Of a DNA stretch of 64,000 nt, positions 9,605-18,032 are shown one piece after another. Source of the DNA: Burkholderiales bacterium (lineage in GTDB: Bacteria > Pseudomonadota > Gammaproteobacteria > Burkholderiales > SG8-41); NCBI GenBank assembly GCA_030684405.1, contig JAUXYA010000015.1, positions 169,603 through 233,602 of the forward strand, written 5' to 3'. The notes under the pieces were generated by a model. The model saw only the letters and a list, made by a program, of their open reading frames with translations, did not search any database and was not told where the DNA came from. Position numbers and translations under genes: made by a program. Position 1 is the first letter of the stretch, and each line of letters begins with the position of its first letter.

Positions 9605-10495
9605 ATGACCGTTCAATACCCCTTGCTTCGCCTCGCCCGCACATTGTTGCTGACTGGCGCGCTTGTCTCGACCGCAGTGGTAGCGCAGACCACGGTTGAA
9701 ATCATCCCGCTCAATTACCGCAGCAGCGAACAAGTCATCCCGGTCATCCAGCCGCTGCTGGGCCGCGATTCCAGCGTCAGTGGCTTCCAGAATCAGCTGG
9801 TGATTCGTGCCACGCTGACAGAGCTGGCCGAGATCCGGCGCGTGCTTGCGAGCATCGACAAGGCGCCGCGGCGGCTGCTGATCACCGTGCGCCAGGACGC
9901 CGACCTCGAGCGTGACCGCCGCGAGGCCGAACTCTCCGGCAGCATCGGCAACGATAACGCCCGCGTGACCATCCCCGGCAGTGGCTCGCGCAGCGGCGGG
10001 AATGTCGTGCTGCGCGAGGGTGACAATCGGCTGCGCGCGCGTATCATCGACTCCCGCCAGGTCAGCAGCGACAACAGCACCCAGACCCTGCAGGTGCTCG
10101 AGGGGGCTTCAGCCTTTATCCGTGCCGGCGAGTCGCGCCCGGTGCCTACCCGTCAGGTGGTGCGCACGGTCATCAACGGCCAGATCGTTGACCGCGTTGT
10201 CGAAGGCACCCAGTACCGCGATGCTGCCACCGGCTTCAGCGTGCGTCCGCGCCTCCAGGGTGAGATCGTCACACTGGACATCAGCCCGCAGCGCGACAGT
10301 TTTGATGATCGCCATCGCGGCACGGTCAACGTGCAACAGGTAACGACCACGGTGTCGGGGCGCATCGGTGAATGGATCGACCTTGGCGGCATTGGCGATG
10401 CGCGCAGCGACGAGCGCACCGCGCTACTGGGGCGCAGCAGCGGGCGGATCGAGGACCGGCGCAGCGTGCAGGTTCGGGTCGAGGTTTTGCCCTAG
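9605..10495 (+). CDS. Orphan secretin N-domain protein
   Basis: Exported protein of 296 residues. Residues 1-28 are a signal peptide (ends VVAQ). Residues about 30-95 match a secretin N-terminal domain as in PilQ/GspD (VEIIPLNYRSSEQVIPVIQPLLG ... LAEIRRVLASIDKAPRRLLITV). The rest has beta-strand character (residues 140-296). It lacks the secretin pore-forming C-terminal domain and no pilus or type II secretion gene is adjacent. Role unknown; it may be a periplasmic accessory to a secretin encoded elsewhere. Confidence 0.7.
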   Translation: MTVQYPLLRLARTLLLTGALVSTAVVAQTTVEIIPLNYRSSEQVIPVIQPLLGRDSSVSGFQNQLVIRATLTELAEIRRVLASIDKAPRRLLITVRQDADLERDRREAELSGSIGNDNARVTIPGSGSRSGGNVVLREGDNRLRARIIDSRQVSSDNSTQTLQVLEGASAFIRAGESRPVPTRQVVRTVINGQIVDRVVEGTQYRDAATGFSVRPRLQGEIVTLDISPQRDSFDDRHRGTVNVQQVTTTVSGRIGEWIDLGGIGDARSDERTALLGRSSGRIEDRRSVQVRVEVLP

Positions 10496-10526
10496 CTTTT
10501 TCGCCTCTTCCCGTCGCGAGGGCGGC

Positions 10527-11135
10527 TCAGAATCCGGAGCCGGGCTGCTGCAGGAAGGCGATTTCCACGGCGGTCGATGCGCGGCCGAGGATGTGGTTGC
10601 GGTGGGGAAAGCGGCCGAAACGCTGTACGATGTCACGGTGCCGCACTGCAAAGTCAAAATATCCAGCGAAGGTCTTGCGGTCGGCCTCCGCGGCGCCAGC
10701 CAGCAGATCGCCGAACATTTCAACGCTGCGCGCCTGGATATCCGCTGATTCGGCATGTTCCAGCGGCAGATAGAAAAACACCCTTTCGATCGCGCGCAGG
10801 CCGCGGTCAGCGCCACTGTCGATTCCATCGAGGGCGAGGCGCAAGGCGAGGCTGTCATGAGCGAAGGCCTGCGGGGTGTCGCGATAGATGTTGCGCGGAA
10901 ACTGGTCGAACAGCAGGATCAGCGCCAACCGCCCACGCGGCTCGCGCGCCCACTCGCGATGCGCGCCGCCCGCGGCAGTGGCGACCAGCTTGCCAAAATG
11001 CTCGCGAATTTCTGCGTCGATGACGGCATCCTTGGACCACCACAGCTTTTTCTGCGCTTCCGCAGTCGCGCTGTTGCCGGCCTCGTGGCCAAACCAGTAG
11101 GCGAGGACGTCTTCGGGGGTGACGGCCGGATTCAT
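10527..11135 (-). CDS. DUF924 family protein
   Basis: Cytoplasmic all-helical protein of unknown function, 202 residues. It carries the family hallmarks YWFG near the N-terminus, WFSKD-like LWWSKD, LALILLFDQFPRNIYRDTPQAFAHD, and FFYLPLEHAES. The start MNPAVTPEDV is chosen because it places the ATG eight bases after the stop of the upstream DM13 gene; the longer frame would overlap that gene by 44 bases. Confidence 0.88.
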   Translation of the reverse strand: MNPAVTPEDVLAYWFGHEAGNSATAEAQKKLWWSKDAVIDAEIREHFGKLVATAAGGAHREWAREPRGRLALILLFDQFPRNIYRDTPQAFAHDSLALRLALDGIDSGADRGLRAIERVFFYLPLEHAESADIQARSVEMFGDLLAGAAEADRKTFAGYFDFAVRHRDIVQRFGRFPHRNHILGRASTAVEIAFLQQPGSGF

Positions 11136-11142
11136 TGCGTGC

Positions 11143-11616
11143 TCAACGGTATTTCGCCGCGGTGATGAACTGGCCGAAGGATTCACACCAGACGATCACC
11201 GTGTTGTACATGCCTGGGTCGACATGCGGGGGTACCGGCACGATGAAGTTGCTGAAAGTCCTGACGTCGCCGACCAGCGCCATGCGCGGCTTCAGGCGCA
11301 TGAAGGCGGCCTCGGTCTCGATGAATTCCGGCGACAGGTAAAGCTTGTAATCCGGGCCCGGCGCAAGGCGGCCGGTCAGCGCGATGCTGCGACGGCCGAC
11401 CGCCACGGTGCCTTCGCCCCAATGCAGGAAATTGCTGTCCTCGAGGTCGCGGCGGAACTGGCCGGAAAACTGCATGTCGCCAGACTGCGCCTGGATTTCG
11501 GCGGCAGTGGGCGCCGTCGGCGCGATGAGGATCGGCAGCAGATAGATGCCCAGCGCGAAACCCGTAACCAGCGCGGCGGCGTGGGTGATGCCGAAGACCA
11601 GCAGTTTTGTCATCAT
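11143..11616 (-). CDS. DM13 domain protein, membrane-anchored
   Basis: One N-terminal membrane or signal segment (residues about 3-27) precedes a DM13 domain (about residues 55-155: GTVAVG, LTGRLAPGPDYKLYLSPEF, YNTVIVWCESFGQFI). DM13 proteins are thought to bind haem or act in electron transfer; the C-terminal VWCESF cysteine is the residue proposed as ligand. GGAGGAG sits five bases before the ATG at 11616, deciding the start. It probably forms an operon with the DUF924 gene. Confidence 0.8.
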   Translation of the reverse strand: MMTKLLVFGITHAAALVTGFALGIYLLPILIAPTAPTAAEIQAQSGDMQFSGQFRRDLEDSNFLHWGEGTVAVGRRSIALTGRLAPGPDYKLYLSPEFIETEAAFMRLKPRMALVGDVRTFSNFIVPVPPHVDPGMYNTVIVWCESFGQFITAAKYR

Positions 11617-11728
11617 GACGCTCCTCCGGCTCAAGCATAAATCAGGTTGGCTCGGGCTTGACTGCAATGGCGCATGCGGTGACCATGCGCTGCGTCATTG
11701 CTGTCCAATCCCCCCTGGAGTACGGTTC

Positions 11729-12409
11729 ATGCTGATCAAGCGCGGTTTCGATTCCATCTTTGCGACCTGGCTTGCCGGGCTGGTGGTGTTCCTGCCTCTG
11801 GCACTCACGCTGGGCGTGCTGGGCTGGCTGGTCGGCGTACTCAACCACTATCTTGGCCCCGACAGCGGCATCGGCCATTTCTTCTCGGTGCTCGGCTACA
11901 AGATTTTCCCCGTGCTGCCGGTCCCGTACCTGGTGGGCACTCTGATGCTGATGTTCGCTATCTACCTGCTGGGCGTGGCTTTGCGCCTGGGTTTGCGCGG
12001 CCCGCTATCGAGGTTCCTCAATGTCACGCTGAAGCGGGTTCCGGTGGTCGGTGCGCTGTACGGATTCACCCAGCGTTTCGTCGGATTGCTGGAACAGAAC
12101 CAGGGCGACATTGGCACAATGAACGCGGTGTGGTGTTTTTTCGGCGGTGATGGCGTCGCTGTACTGGCGCTGGCGCCCAGTCCCGAGCCCATCGAGATCG
12201 ATGGGCGGCAGTATTTTGCAGTGCTGGTGCCGACGGCGCCGGTGCCCATTGGCGGAGGGCTGCTTTATGTGCCGGCCGAGTGGGTCAAGCCTGCCAACAT
12301 CGGCATCGACAAGCTTACTGAAATCTATGTATCGATGGGACTCACCCCGCCGCCACGTCAGGCAACAGTGGTTTCCGCCGTCGTACAGGAGAGTGCTCCC
12401 CGGTCCTGA
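11729..12409 (+). CDS. DUF502 family membrane protein
   Basis: Inner-membrane protein of 226 residues with two N-terminal transmembrane helices (about 13-35 and 60-85), followed by the conserved soluble part: RVPVVGALYGFTQRFV, TAPVPIGGGLLYVPAEWV. The family is widespread in betaproteobacteria but has no proven function. ATG at 11729 follows CTGGAG at proper distance. It is a single-gene unit, with the downstream SDR gene on the other strand. Confidence 0.9.
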   Translation: MLIKRGFDSIFATWLAGLVVFLPLALTLGVLGWLVGVLNHYLGPDSGIGHFFSVLGYKIFPVLPVPYLVGTLMLMFAIYLLGVALRLGLRGPLSRFLNVTLKRVPVVGALYGFTQRFVGLLEQNQGDIGTMNAVWCFFGGDGVAVLALAPSPEPIEIDGRQYFAVLVPTAPVPIGGGLLYVPAEWVKPANIGIDKLTEIYVSMGLTPPPRQATVVSAVVQESAPRS

Positions 12410-12421
12410 GCTTCGCTGCGG

Positions 12422-13162
12422 CTACCAGGGGATGCCCCGGCCGTGCTGGTCGAAGAATCCGCCAGAGTCCGCGGCCCGCAGGCGGTCGAATGTATTGATG
12501 ATCCTCGCGGCCGCGATGTCCGGGGTCTGTACCTCAAGCCCGTGTTTCCCGAACCCCGCGGTAAGACCGGTATCCACCGGGCCCGGGTGTAATGCGACGC
12601 AGATCGCCTCCGGTCGCGAGCGTTTCAGTTCCACCGCAGCGCTACGCAGAATCTGGTTCAGCGCCGCCTTCGCCGCGCGGTAGCCATACCAGCCGCCGAG
12701 CCGGTTGTCGCCGATGCTGCCGACGCGCGCCGACAGCGCGGCGAATACGCAGCGACCCGAGCGCGGCAGCAGTGGCATGAAATGCTTGATCAGCAGCGCC
12801 GGTCCGATGGTATTGACCGCAAAGCTTTGCGCCAGTGCCTGCGCATCGAGATGGCGCCAGCTTTTTTCGGCAAAGCAGCCTTCGCCTTCGAGCACGCCAG
12901 TTGCGACGATGAGCAGCCGGAGGTCGAGGCCCATGGCGGCGACGTTGTCTGCCGCAGCTGCGATGCTGGCTTCATCGAGCAGATCGAGAGGAGGTGATCC
13001 GCTGCGTGACAATGCGACCACGCCGGCGAAGCGCGAATCTGCGCGCAGCCTCTTGGAGAGTGCGCTGCCGATGCCGCCGCTTGCGCCGAAGAGCAGCGCA
13101 AGTCCGCCGCCGGGCAGGTCTTGGGTAGCGGCGCTCAGGCTTTTTTTACCCAGGCGATGCAC
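12422..13162 (-). CDS. Short-chain dehydrogenase/reductase
   Basis: NAD(P)-dependent oxidoreductase of the C-factor/YciK-like group; substrate unknown. The nucleotide-binding motif LFGASGGIG is near the N-terminus, NTIGP follows, and the active site has Ser in FAALSARVGS with Y-x-x-x-K in YRAAKAAL. No ATG exists ahead of the Rossmann motif. The most plausible start is GTG at 13162, inside the 3' end of the HiPIP gene, preceded by AAGGGC. The 28-base overlap implies translational coupling with HiPIP. Confidence 0.8.
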   Translation of the reverse strand: MHRLGKKSLSAATQDLPGGGLALLFGASGGIGSALSKRLRADSRFAGVVALSRSGSPPLDLLDEASIAAAADNVAAMGLDLRLLIVATGVLEGEGCFAEKSWRHLDAQALAQSFAVNTIGPALLIKHFMPLLPRSGRCVFAALSARVGSIGDNRLGGWYGYRAAKAALNQILRSAAVELKRSRPEAICVALHPGPVDTGLTAGFGKHGLEVQTPDIAAARIINTFDRLRAADSGGFFDQHGRGIPW

Positions 13163-13446
13163 CAGCCCTTGGCATTGACTTGCTTGCCGCCCACTGCCCC
13201 GCAGGGTGCCCAGGGATCGCTGGGCTTCCCTATGTAGAGCTGGCAATTGGCGCAGATCTGACCGGCAGCGTATTTCGGGTATTTCTTGCGGTCGACCTTG
13301 GTGGCGTCGTGAAGATAGCCGAGGGCGACGGCCTGCGGATCCTTTTCCTCAAGACGAGCGGCCTGAGCCTGAGCGATGCGACTGCCGATCAGGCCGGCAG
13401 CGGCGACAGGCAGGGTGGCGGCGATAAATTGACGACGGGTGGTCAT
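13135..13446 (-). CDS. High-potential iron-sulfur protein (HiPIP)
   Basis: Periplasmic 4Fe-4S electron carrier, here 103 residues. The N-terminus has a twin-arginine signal (TTRRQFIAATLPVAAAGL), as needed to export a folded cluster protein. Cys65, Cys68, Cys82 and Cys96 ligate the cluster in the family spacing C-x2-C-x13-C-x13-C. AGGAG before the ATG at 13446 fixes the start. Known HiPIPs donate to reaction centres or terminal oxidases; here it could serve respiratory sulfur oxidation, by inference only. Confidence 0.93.
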   Translation of the reverse strand: MTTRRQFIAATLPVAAAGLIGSRIAQAQAARLEEKDPQAVALGYLHDATKVDRKKYPKYAAGQICANCQLYIGKPSDPWAPCGAVGGKQVNAKGWCIAWVKKA

Positions 13447-13613
13447 AGTTAGCTCTCCTGTGAATGTTTGTAAATTGAACCGGATTCTACGGATCAATTG
13501 GGTGAAAAACCGTTTTTTTGTCCAGGATGAACCGGAATATTTGTGTTCGTGACCGTGACAGATCCAGTTCAAGTGATTAATCTCGAAGAAATCATTCAGG
13601 AGCCAAAATCATC

Positions 13614-14576
13614 ATGGATACATCCATCGCCCCCGACCTCAACGACACCGTGCTCTACCGCAGTGGGGCCGCAGCCCGCCTCTCCGGCGTGCCGGTGGAA
13701 ACCCTGCGTGTCTGGGAGCGCCGGTATGCCATCGTGCGCCCGCAGGTCAGCCCCAGCGGCCGCAAGCTTTACTCGGCGGAGAACATCCAGCGCCTGCGCC
13801 TGATCAAGCAACTGGTGGCGATGGGCAACTCGATCGGTTCGGTGGCGTCGCTGCCAATGCAGACGCTGCAGCAGATACTCGCCGACTCGGCACCGTTGGT
13901 GATGGCGCCGCGGGCGTTGGTTCCTGGCCATCGTGCGTTGCGCGTGGCGCTGGTCGGCGAGGCTCAGGCTTCGGGCCGCGGCCGCGGGCTGAATGTAGTG
14001 GCTGTGTGTGAGGACATTACCCAGGCGGCAGCCGCGCTGCAGGGTATCAGCGCCGATGCCGTGATTATCGAAATGTCTTCGCTGATGCAGGCGGAGCCAA
14101 AGCGCATTACCGCAATTCGCGACGCGGCTTCGGCTCCGGTCGCGATCGTGCTCTACCGTTACGGCCCGGCGCCGGTGATGCGTCACTTGCGCGAAGCGGG
14201 GCATGTCGTCGCCCACGCTGCGCTCGACGCGGTCGAGTTTGACGAACTGTGTCGCAGCGCGATGGTGGTGTCTGCCGAGCCGGCCGACGATGAGCCGCTG
14301 GCCCCGCGTTTCGACGCCGTCGCCCTGAGCGCGCTCTCCGGTATGCGCAACAGCGTTTTTTGCGAATGCCCGCGCCATCTCGCCGAACTGGTGCGCGCGG
14401 TGCAGGGCTTCGAGCGTTACAGCACCGAGTGCGCGATACGCAGCCCGGCCGATGCTGCGTTGCATGGACGGTTGCAGCGCAGCGCGGGACGCGCCCGCGC
14501 GCTGCTGGAGGAGGCGTTGGTTGAACTCGCTCTGGCCGAGGGTCTGCCGCTGCCGCAGGCGGCGAAGGCTGCATGA
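13614..14576 (+). CDS. MerR family regulator with degenerate sensor domain
   Basis: Residues about 14-85 are a MerR winged HTH (YRSGAAARLSGVPVETLRVWERRY ... RLRLIKQLVAMGNSIGSVA). The remaining 230 residues resemble the layout of the B12-binding LitR/CarH group: a helical linker and a Rossmann-like part (about 105-215). The DxHxxG cobalamin motif is absent, so it probably does not bind B12. The stop overlaps the start of the DUF3429 gene (ATGA), so the two are co-translated. Confidence 0.85.
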   Translation: MDTSIAPDLNDTVLYRSGAAARLSGVPVETLRVWERRYAIVRPQVSPSGRKLYSAENIQRLRLIKQLVAMGNSIGSVASLPMQTLQQILADSAPLVMAPRALVPGHRALRVALVGEAQASGRGRGLNVVAVCEDITQAAAALQGISADAVIIEMSSLMQAEPKRITAIRDAASAPVAIVLYRYGPAPVMRHLREAGHVVAHAALDAVEFDELCRSAMVVSAEPADDEPLAPRFDAVALSALSGMRNSVFCECPRHLAELVRAVQGFERYSTECAIRSPADAALHGRLQRSAGRARALLEEALVELALAEGLPLPQAAKAA

Positions 14577-15022
14577 GTTCCGCATCCTGCCCGGCGATGC
14601 CGCTGCCGGCGCTGCTGCTCGGCGCCGGAGGTCTCATTCCTTTCGTCGGCCTCGCGCTGCTCGCGGCGGCGGGGCCTGTGGCCTCCCATGTTTATTGGCT
14701 GACCGCGTTGTCTTACTACGGTGCAGTGATCCTTGCTTTCGTTGGCGCGCTGCACTGGGCGTATGCGGTGAAGCGTGGCGCCGAGGGGCGCGAGGCCTGG
14801 TTGCAGTACGGCGCGAGCGTGCTGCCCGCGCTGCTGGCCTGGCTGTCGTTGCTGTTTCCGGTATGGACGGGGCTGCGGCTGCAGGCCGGTGCGCTGCTCG
14901 CCTGCTATGCCTTCGATCGCGCGATGAACCGCATCGACCCGGTACCGTCATGGTTTCTGCGCCTGCGTGCCGCACTCAGCGGCATCGCTGCGGCATCGCT
15001 GCTCGTCGCCAGTATCGTTTGA
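14573..15022 (+). CDS. DUF3429 membrane protein
   Basis: Small inner-membrane protein of 149 residues with about five hydrophobic segments (roughly 10-30, 42-62, 82-100, 103-117, 130-148). The family signature HWAYAVKR and the FDRAMNR region are visible. Function is unknown. It overlaps the MerR gene by four bases and is followed after 10 bases by a VOC gene with GAGGTAAAGAAC before its ATG. Confidence 0.82.
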   Translation: MSSASCPAMPLPALLLGAGGLIPFVGLALLAAAGPVASHVYWLTALSYYGAVILAFVGALHWAYAVKRGAEGREAWLQYGASVLPALLAWLSLLFPVWTGLRLQAGALLACYAFDRAMNRIDPVPSWFLRLRAALSGIAAASLLVASIV

Positions 15023-15032
15023 GGTAAAGAAC

Positions 15033-15347
15033 ATGGATCGTTTGCACCATGTCGCCATTGTCGTGCCGGAGGTTGCCGCAGCGGCGGCCTGGTATCGTGC
15101 GCGATTCGGGGTCGAGATCATCTATGAAGATGCGACCTGGGCGCTGCTGCGCTTCGCCAACATTGATCTTGCGCTTGTGGTTCCGGGTCAGCATCCGCCG
15201 CATATCGCCATCGAGCGCCCCGACGCCGCGTGTTATGGCAGGCTGAAACCGCATCGCGACGGTACGGCCTCGGTCTATATCGACGATTCCTTCGGTAATG
15301 TCATCGAAATCATGCAGGCGGGGTTGCCCGTGGGCAGGGCAGCATGA
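15033..15347 (+). CDS. VOC (glyoxalase-fold) protein
   Basis: Single vicinal-oxygen-chelate module of 104 residues: LHHVAIVVPEVAAAAAWYRARFG opens the fold, DLALVVPG and SVYIDDSFGNVIEIMQ close it. Such short forms act as dimers. His at residue 5 and Glu at the end could be metal ligands. Substrate unknown. ATG at 15033 is set by GAGGTAAAG. The last four bases overlap the GNAT gene. Confidence 0.82.
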   Translation: MDRLHHVAIVVPEVAAAAAWYRARFGVEIIYEDATWALLRFANIDLALVVPGQHPPHIAIERPDAACYGRLKPHRDGTASVYIDDSFGNVIEIMQAGLPVGRAA

Positions 15348-15613
15348 GCGTGGTCTGCGGGGAAGGTGTTGCGCTGATTCATGCGCACGGCATTCTGACC
15401 ATTACCGATGCCAATACCACCATCGGTTACTGCCGCCATGATGGTGATGGCGCGATTGAATACATCTTTGTGCACCCGGCCTTCCGCCGGCAAGGCCATG
15501 CCAAGCGGATGCTGGCATTGGTGCGCGAACGCGTGGGCAAACCCCTGCGCCTGGAGCCACCGATCAGCCCCCTGGGTTCAAAGCTGCTGCGCCACTGCGA
15601 TTCGGGTTTTTGA
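15344..15613 (+). CDS. Small GNAT-type acetyltransferase
   Basis: 89-residue protein with the acetyl-CoA binding motif A: YIFVHPAFRRQGHAKRMLALV. It is shorter than usual GNAT proteins (about 140-160 residues), matching the compact YhcS/YjdJ-like group. It is translationally coupled to the VOC gene through ATGA and is last in the four-gene chain starting with MerR. Substrate not predictable. Confidence 0.72.
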   Translation: MSVVCGEGVALIHAHGILTITDANTTIGYCRHDGDGAIEYIFVHPAFRRQGHAKRMLALVRERVGKPLRLEPPISPLGSKLLRHCDSGF

Positions 15614-15635
15614 TCAGGGTGGCGGGCCCTGCCGC

Positions 15636-16364
15636 CTATTTCAGCAGCAGGATGATCGCGCTGGTCGCGGAAATAACAAGTATCGCGATACGCAGACGGC
15701 GTGCGTTGATACGCCGCATCAGCAGCGGCGCGGCGAGGATGCCCGCGAGCGTGCCCGGCAGCAGCACTGCGGTCAGGCGCAGTTCAGGGATGCCGAATAG
15801 CCCGAAGGCGGCGAGTGCGGCCACCGAGATGAGGTAGGCCGGTACGAATATCGTGCCCATCATCGCTCGCGCGACTTCGGGCTGTGCATTCTGGAACACC
15901 AGCGCCACCGGCGGCCCGTGGATGCCGACCATGGTGCCCATGATGCCGGCAGCGCCGCTACCCGCGATCACCGCCGGTTGCGTTGGTTTCAGACGTATAC
16001 CGCTGAGGCTGATGGCCACCGCAAGCAGCACCAGAGCGCCGAATACTTTGCCGAGGTATGCCGGGTTCAACGCACTCAGTGCCAGCGCGCCAACGAGGGT
16101 GCCAGCGGCGAGGCCAAGGAGCGCCGGGGCGATGCTGCGGGTGTCGACGGCATGCCATTCGCGCCAGGCGGCGCTGAGCGGCACCAGCACGCCGGCGAGC
16201 AGCATCGGGCCGGGCACGAACTGCGGATCGATCAACACCAGCAGTGGCACCGCGAACAGCGCCATGCCGATGCCCACGGATGCCTGCATCGCGCAAGCGG
16301 CAGCCATTACCGCATTTGCGGCAAGCCAGGCGAGCCAAGGCACCGTATCGGCGGGGGAGAGCAT
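15636..16364 (-). CDS. TauE/SafE family anion exporter
   Basis: Inner-membrane protein of 242 residues with about eight hydrophobic segments in two repeats, typical of COG0730. Each repeat has a glycine-rich start (SVGIGMALFAVPLL, GAAGIMGTMVGIHGPPVALVF). Family members export sulfite, sulfoacetate or other sulfonate-related anions. In a sulfur-oxidising cell sulfite efflux would be sensible, but the gene is far from apr and this remains inference. It may be transcribed after the amidohydrolase gene 52 bases upstream. Confidence 0.85.
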   Translation of the reverse strand: MLSPADTVPWLAWLAANAVMAAACAMQASVGIGMALFAVPLLVLIDPQFVPGPMLLAGVLVPLSAAWREWHAVDTRSIAPALLGLAAGTLVGALALSALNPAYLGKVFGALVLLAVAISLSGIRLKPTQPAVIAGSGAAGIMGTMVGIHGPPVALVFQNAQPEVARAMMGTIFVPAYLISVAALAAFGLFGIPELRLTAVLLPGTLAGILAAPLLMRRINARRLRIAILVISATSAIILLLK

Positions 16365-16416
16365 CGAAATAATTGGCAGCGATGCGCAGTCCCGGGGTGG
16401 GACTGCGCTGAGGACT

Positions 16417-17250
16417 TTAGGGCAGCTTCCACCCGAGCCACTCGCAGACGCCGCGGCCGAGCACCCATTCCTTGTCGGCTTCCTTCAGCCAGGGTGCGTC
16501 CTTCAGCCACATGTGGACGTGTTCGCGGTAGGGCACCGGCGAGCGCGACCAGTCGCTGCCCCAGAACAGACGCTGCGGGCCGAAGGCTTCATAGGCGCGT
16601 TTGGCGTAACCCTGCATTTTGGTGAAGGGATAGGGTTCCTTCAGGTAGGAGGGCAGTGCGCTGGCCTTGCAGGCGACATTGGGGCGTTTCGCTATCGGCA
16701 GCAGCTTGTCGAAGTCGCGGAAGGTTTCGTCTTCCGGTTTGCCGCTGCTGAGTGCCATGTGGTCCATGATGATCTTCAGACCGGGATGGCGCGCGGCGAC
16801 GCCGTCGATGATGTGCACCAGGTTCTGCGGTACCAGGATCATCAGCCGGATATCGAGTTTTTCCGCCTCGCTCCATACCCAGTCGAATTTGCCGTTGACC
16901 AGCGGTTCCTGCAGCACGGGGATGTGGAAGGAGAAACGCATGCCGAGCATGCCGGGCTGCTGCTTGAAAGTCTTGATCGCGGTTTTCGCGTCCGGCGCTT
17001 CCGGATTGAAGCGGCCCATGATCGCGAAACGCTCCGGGTGCTGCTTCACGGCTTCGATTGCGAGGTCGTTGCGGTCGCCTTCCCAAGACGGTGGCACGAT
17101 CACCACGCGATCGACGCCGGCTTCGTCCATGTCCTTCAGCAACTGCTCGTGGCCGAGCGGAATCTCGCGCTGCGCATGCGCGCGCGCGGGCCAGGGACGT
17201 TCCGGTGTGTTGGCACCCCAGATGTGCACTTGTGAATCGACGATCAGCAT
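16417..17250 (-). CDS. Amidohydrolase family (TIM-barrel) protein
   Basis: Predicted metal-dependent hydrolase or decarboxylase of the Amidohydrolase_2 group, 277 residues. It starts MLIVDSQVHIWG, where the usual first metal His of HxH is a Gln and only H9 remains. MDHMAL (D163, H164) and the late LFWGSDWSR (D233) follow. GGAGAAG before the ATG at 17250 sets the start. The group includes lactonases and ACMSD-like decarboxylases; specificity is unknown. Confidence 0.85.
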   Translation of the reverse strand: MLIVDSQVHIWGANTPERPWPARAHAQREIPLGHEQLLKDMDEAGVDRVVIVPPSWEGDRNDLAIEAVKQHPERFAIMGRFNPEAPDAKTAIKTFKQQPGMLGMRFSFHIPVLQEPLVNGKFDWVWSEAEKLDIRLMILVPQNLVHIIDGVAARHPGLKIIMDHMALSSGKPEDETFRDFDKLLPIAKRPNVACKASALPSYLKEPYPFTKMQGYAKRAYEAFGPQRLFWGSDWSRSPVPYREHVHMWLKDAPWLKEADKEWVLGRGVCEWLGWKLP

Positions 17251-17278
17251 TTCTTCTCCATGTGGTGGTTCAGGGGGG

Positions 17279-17584
17279 TCATTCCTGGGTCGCGAGTTCG
17301 GTCCAGGGTTTGATTTTGGCCAGGGTGCGGCCCAGCGTGCGTTCCGCAACCTCGGTATCGTAAGCCGCCTGTGCGCGCAGCCAGTAGCCGTTGGACAAGC
17401 CGAAAAAACGGCACAGCCGCAGATCGGTGTCGGCGGTCACGGTGCGGCGACCGGCGACGATTTCACCGATACGTTGCGCCGGAACGCCAATTTCCTTGGC
17501 CAGGCGGTACTGGGTAATGCCCATGGGTTTAAGGAACTCCTCCAGCAGGAGTTCGCCCGGGGTGACAGGGTTCAGCTTTCCCAT
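17279..17584 (-). CDS. higA: HigA-type antitoxin (module 1)
   Basis: Antitoxin and autorepressor of a type II toxin-antitoxin pair. It has the HigA start HPGE-like (NPVTPGELLLEEFLKPMGIT) followed by an XRE HTH (QYRLAKEIGVPAQRIGEIVAGRRTVTADTDLRLCRFF). ATG at 17584 is preceded by GAGAGG and lies 11 bases after the toxin stop; an in-frame TTG five codons upstream is less likely. Confidence 0.9.
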   Translation of the reverse strand: MGKLNPVTPGELLLEEFLKPMGITQYRLAKEIGVPAQRIGEIVAGRRTVTADTDLRLCRFFGLSNGYWLRAQAAYDTEVAERTLGRTLAKIKPWTELATQE

Positions 17585-17595
17585 ATTCAGACCTC

Positions 17596-17874
17596 TCAAT
17601 GGTAGTCCACGATCTCCACGTCTTCGGCGCCTGACGCTGTCCAGCTAAAACAAAGGCGCCACTGATCATTGATCCGGATGCTGTGCTGGCCGGCTCTGTT
17701 GCCTTTCAGCGCTTCAAGGCGGTTGCCCGGCGGTATCCGCAGATCGCTCAAATGTGCTGCGATTTCGAGTTGTCGCAGTTTGCGGCGCGCGACATCGGCA
17801 ATATTGGCGAAACGTTTGACGCGATTTCCGTCCGCCAGTGTCTTGGTGTCGGCGCTTCGAAACGACTTGATCAT
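17596..17874 (-). CDS. higB: HigB-type toxin (module 1)
   Basis: RelE-fold mRNA interferase, 92 residues: MIKSFRSADTKTL start, KLRQLEIAAHLSDLRIPPGNRLEAL centre and INDQWRLCFSW near the end, as in the HigB/YoeB-like group. It acts on ribosome-bound mRNA and is neutralised by the HigA encoded next. The toxin-first order is typical for higBA. Its promoter has direct repeats that overlap the start codon. Confidence 0.9.
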   Translation of the reverse strand: MIKSFRSADTKTLADGNRVKRFANIADVARRKLRQLEIAAHLSDLRIPPGNRLEALKGNRAGQHSIRINDQWRLCFSWTASGAEDVEIVDYH

Positions 17875-17909
17875 GCGTGATAGTAACGTGATGCGTGATT
17901 ATTGCGCAA
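17873..17909 (-). promoter_or_regulatory. Candidate HigA operator of module 1
   Basis: Two copies of the word ATGCGTGAT (plus strand, from 17873 and from 17891) are followed by ATTGCGCAA. The nine-base core CGTGATGCG also occurs in the palindrome upstream of higBA module 2. Confidence 0.45.
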
Positions 17910-18014
17910 GCTGGATGCCGGTCAAATGGCTGACTCCGCAGCGAAAGTCATTCAGAATCGGCCGCCAGATGTCTCGGATATGCACAGTTGCGGCTTGCGA
18001 GACATGTTTATTTA

Positions 18015-18032
18015 TAAGTATTTGATTATAAA
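18015..18032 (+). repeat. 18-bp AT-rich dispersed motif, copy 3
   Basis: Reads TAAGTATTTGATTATAAA and runs into the ribosome site (AAAGGA) of the ThDP enzyme gene. The whole leader is a close relative of the fbpA leader. Confidence 0.55.

Noticed and set aside
15614..15635. Terminator between the GNAT and TauE-type genes
   Set aside because: A short GC-rich inverted repeat is present, but there is no T-tract on either strand.
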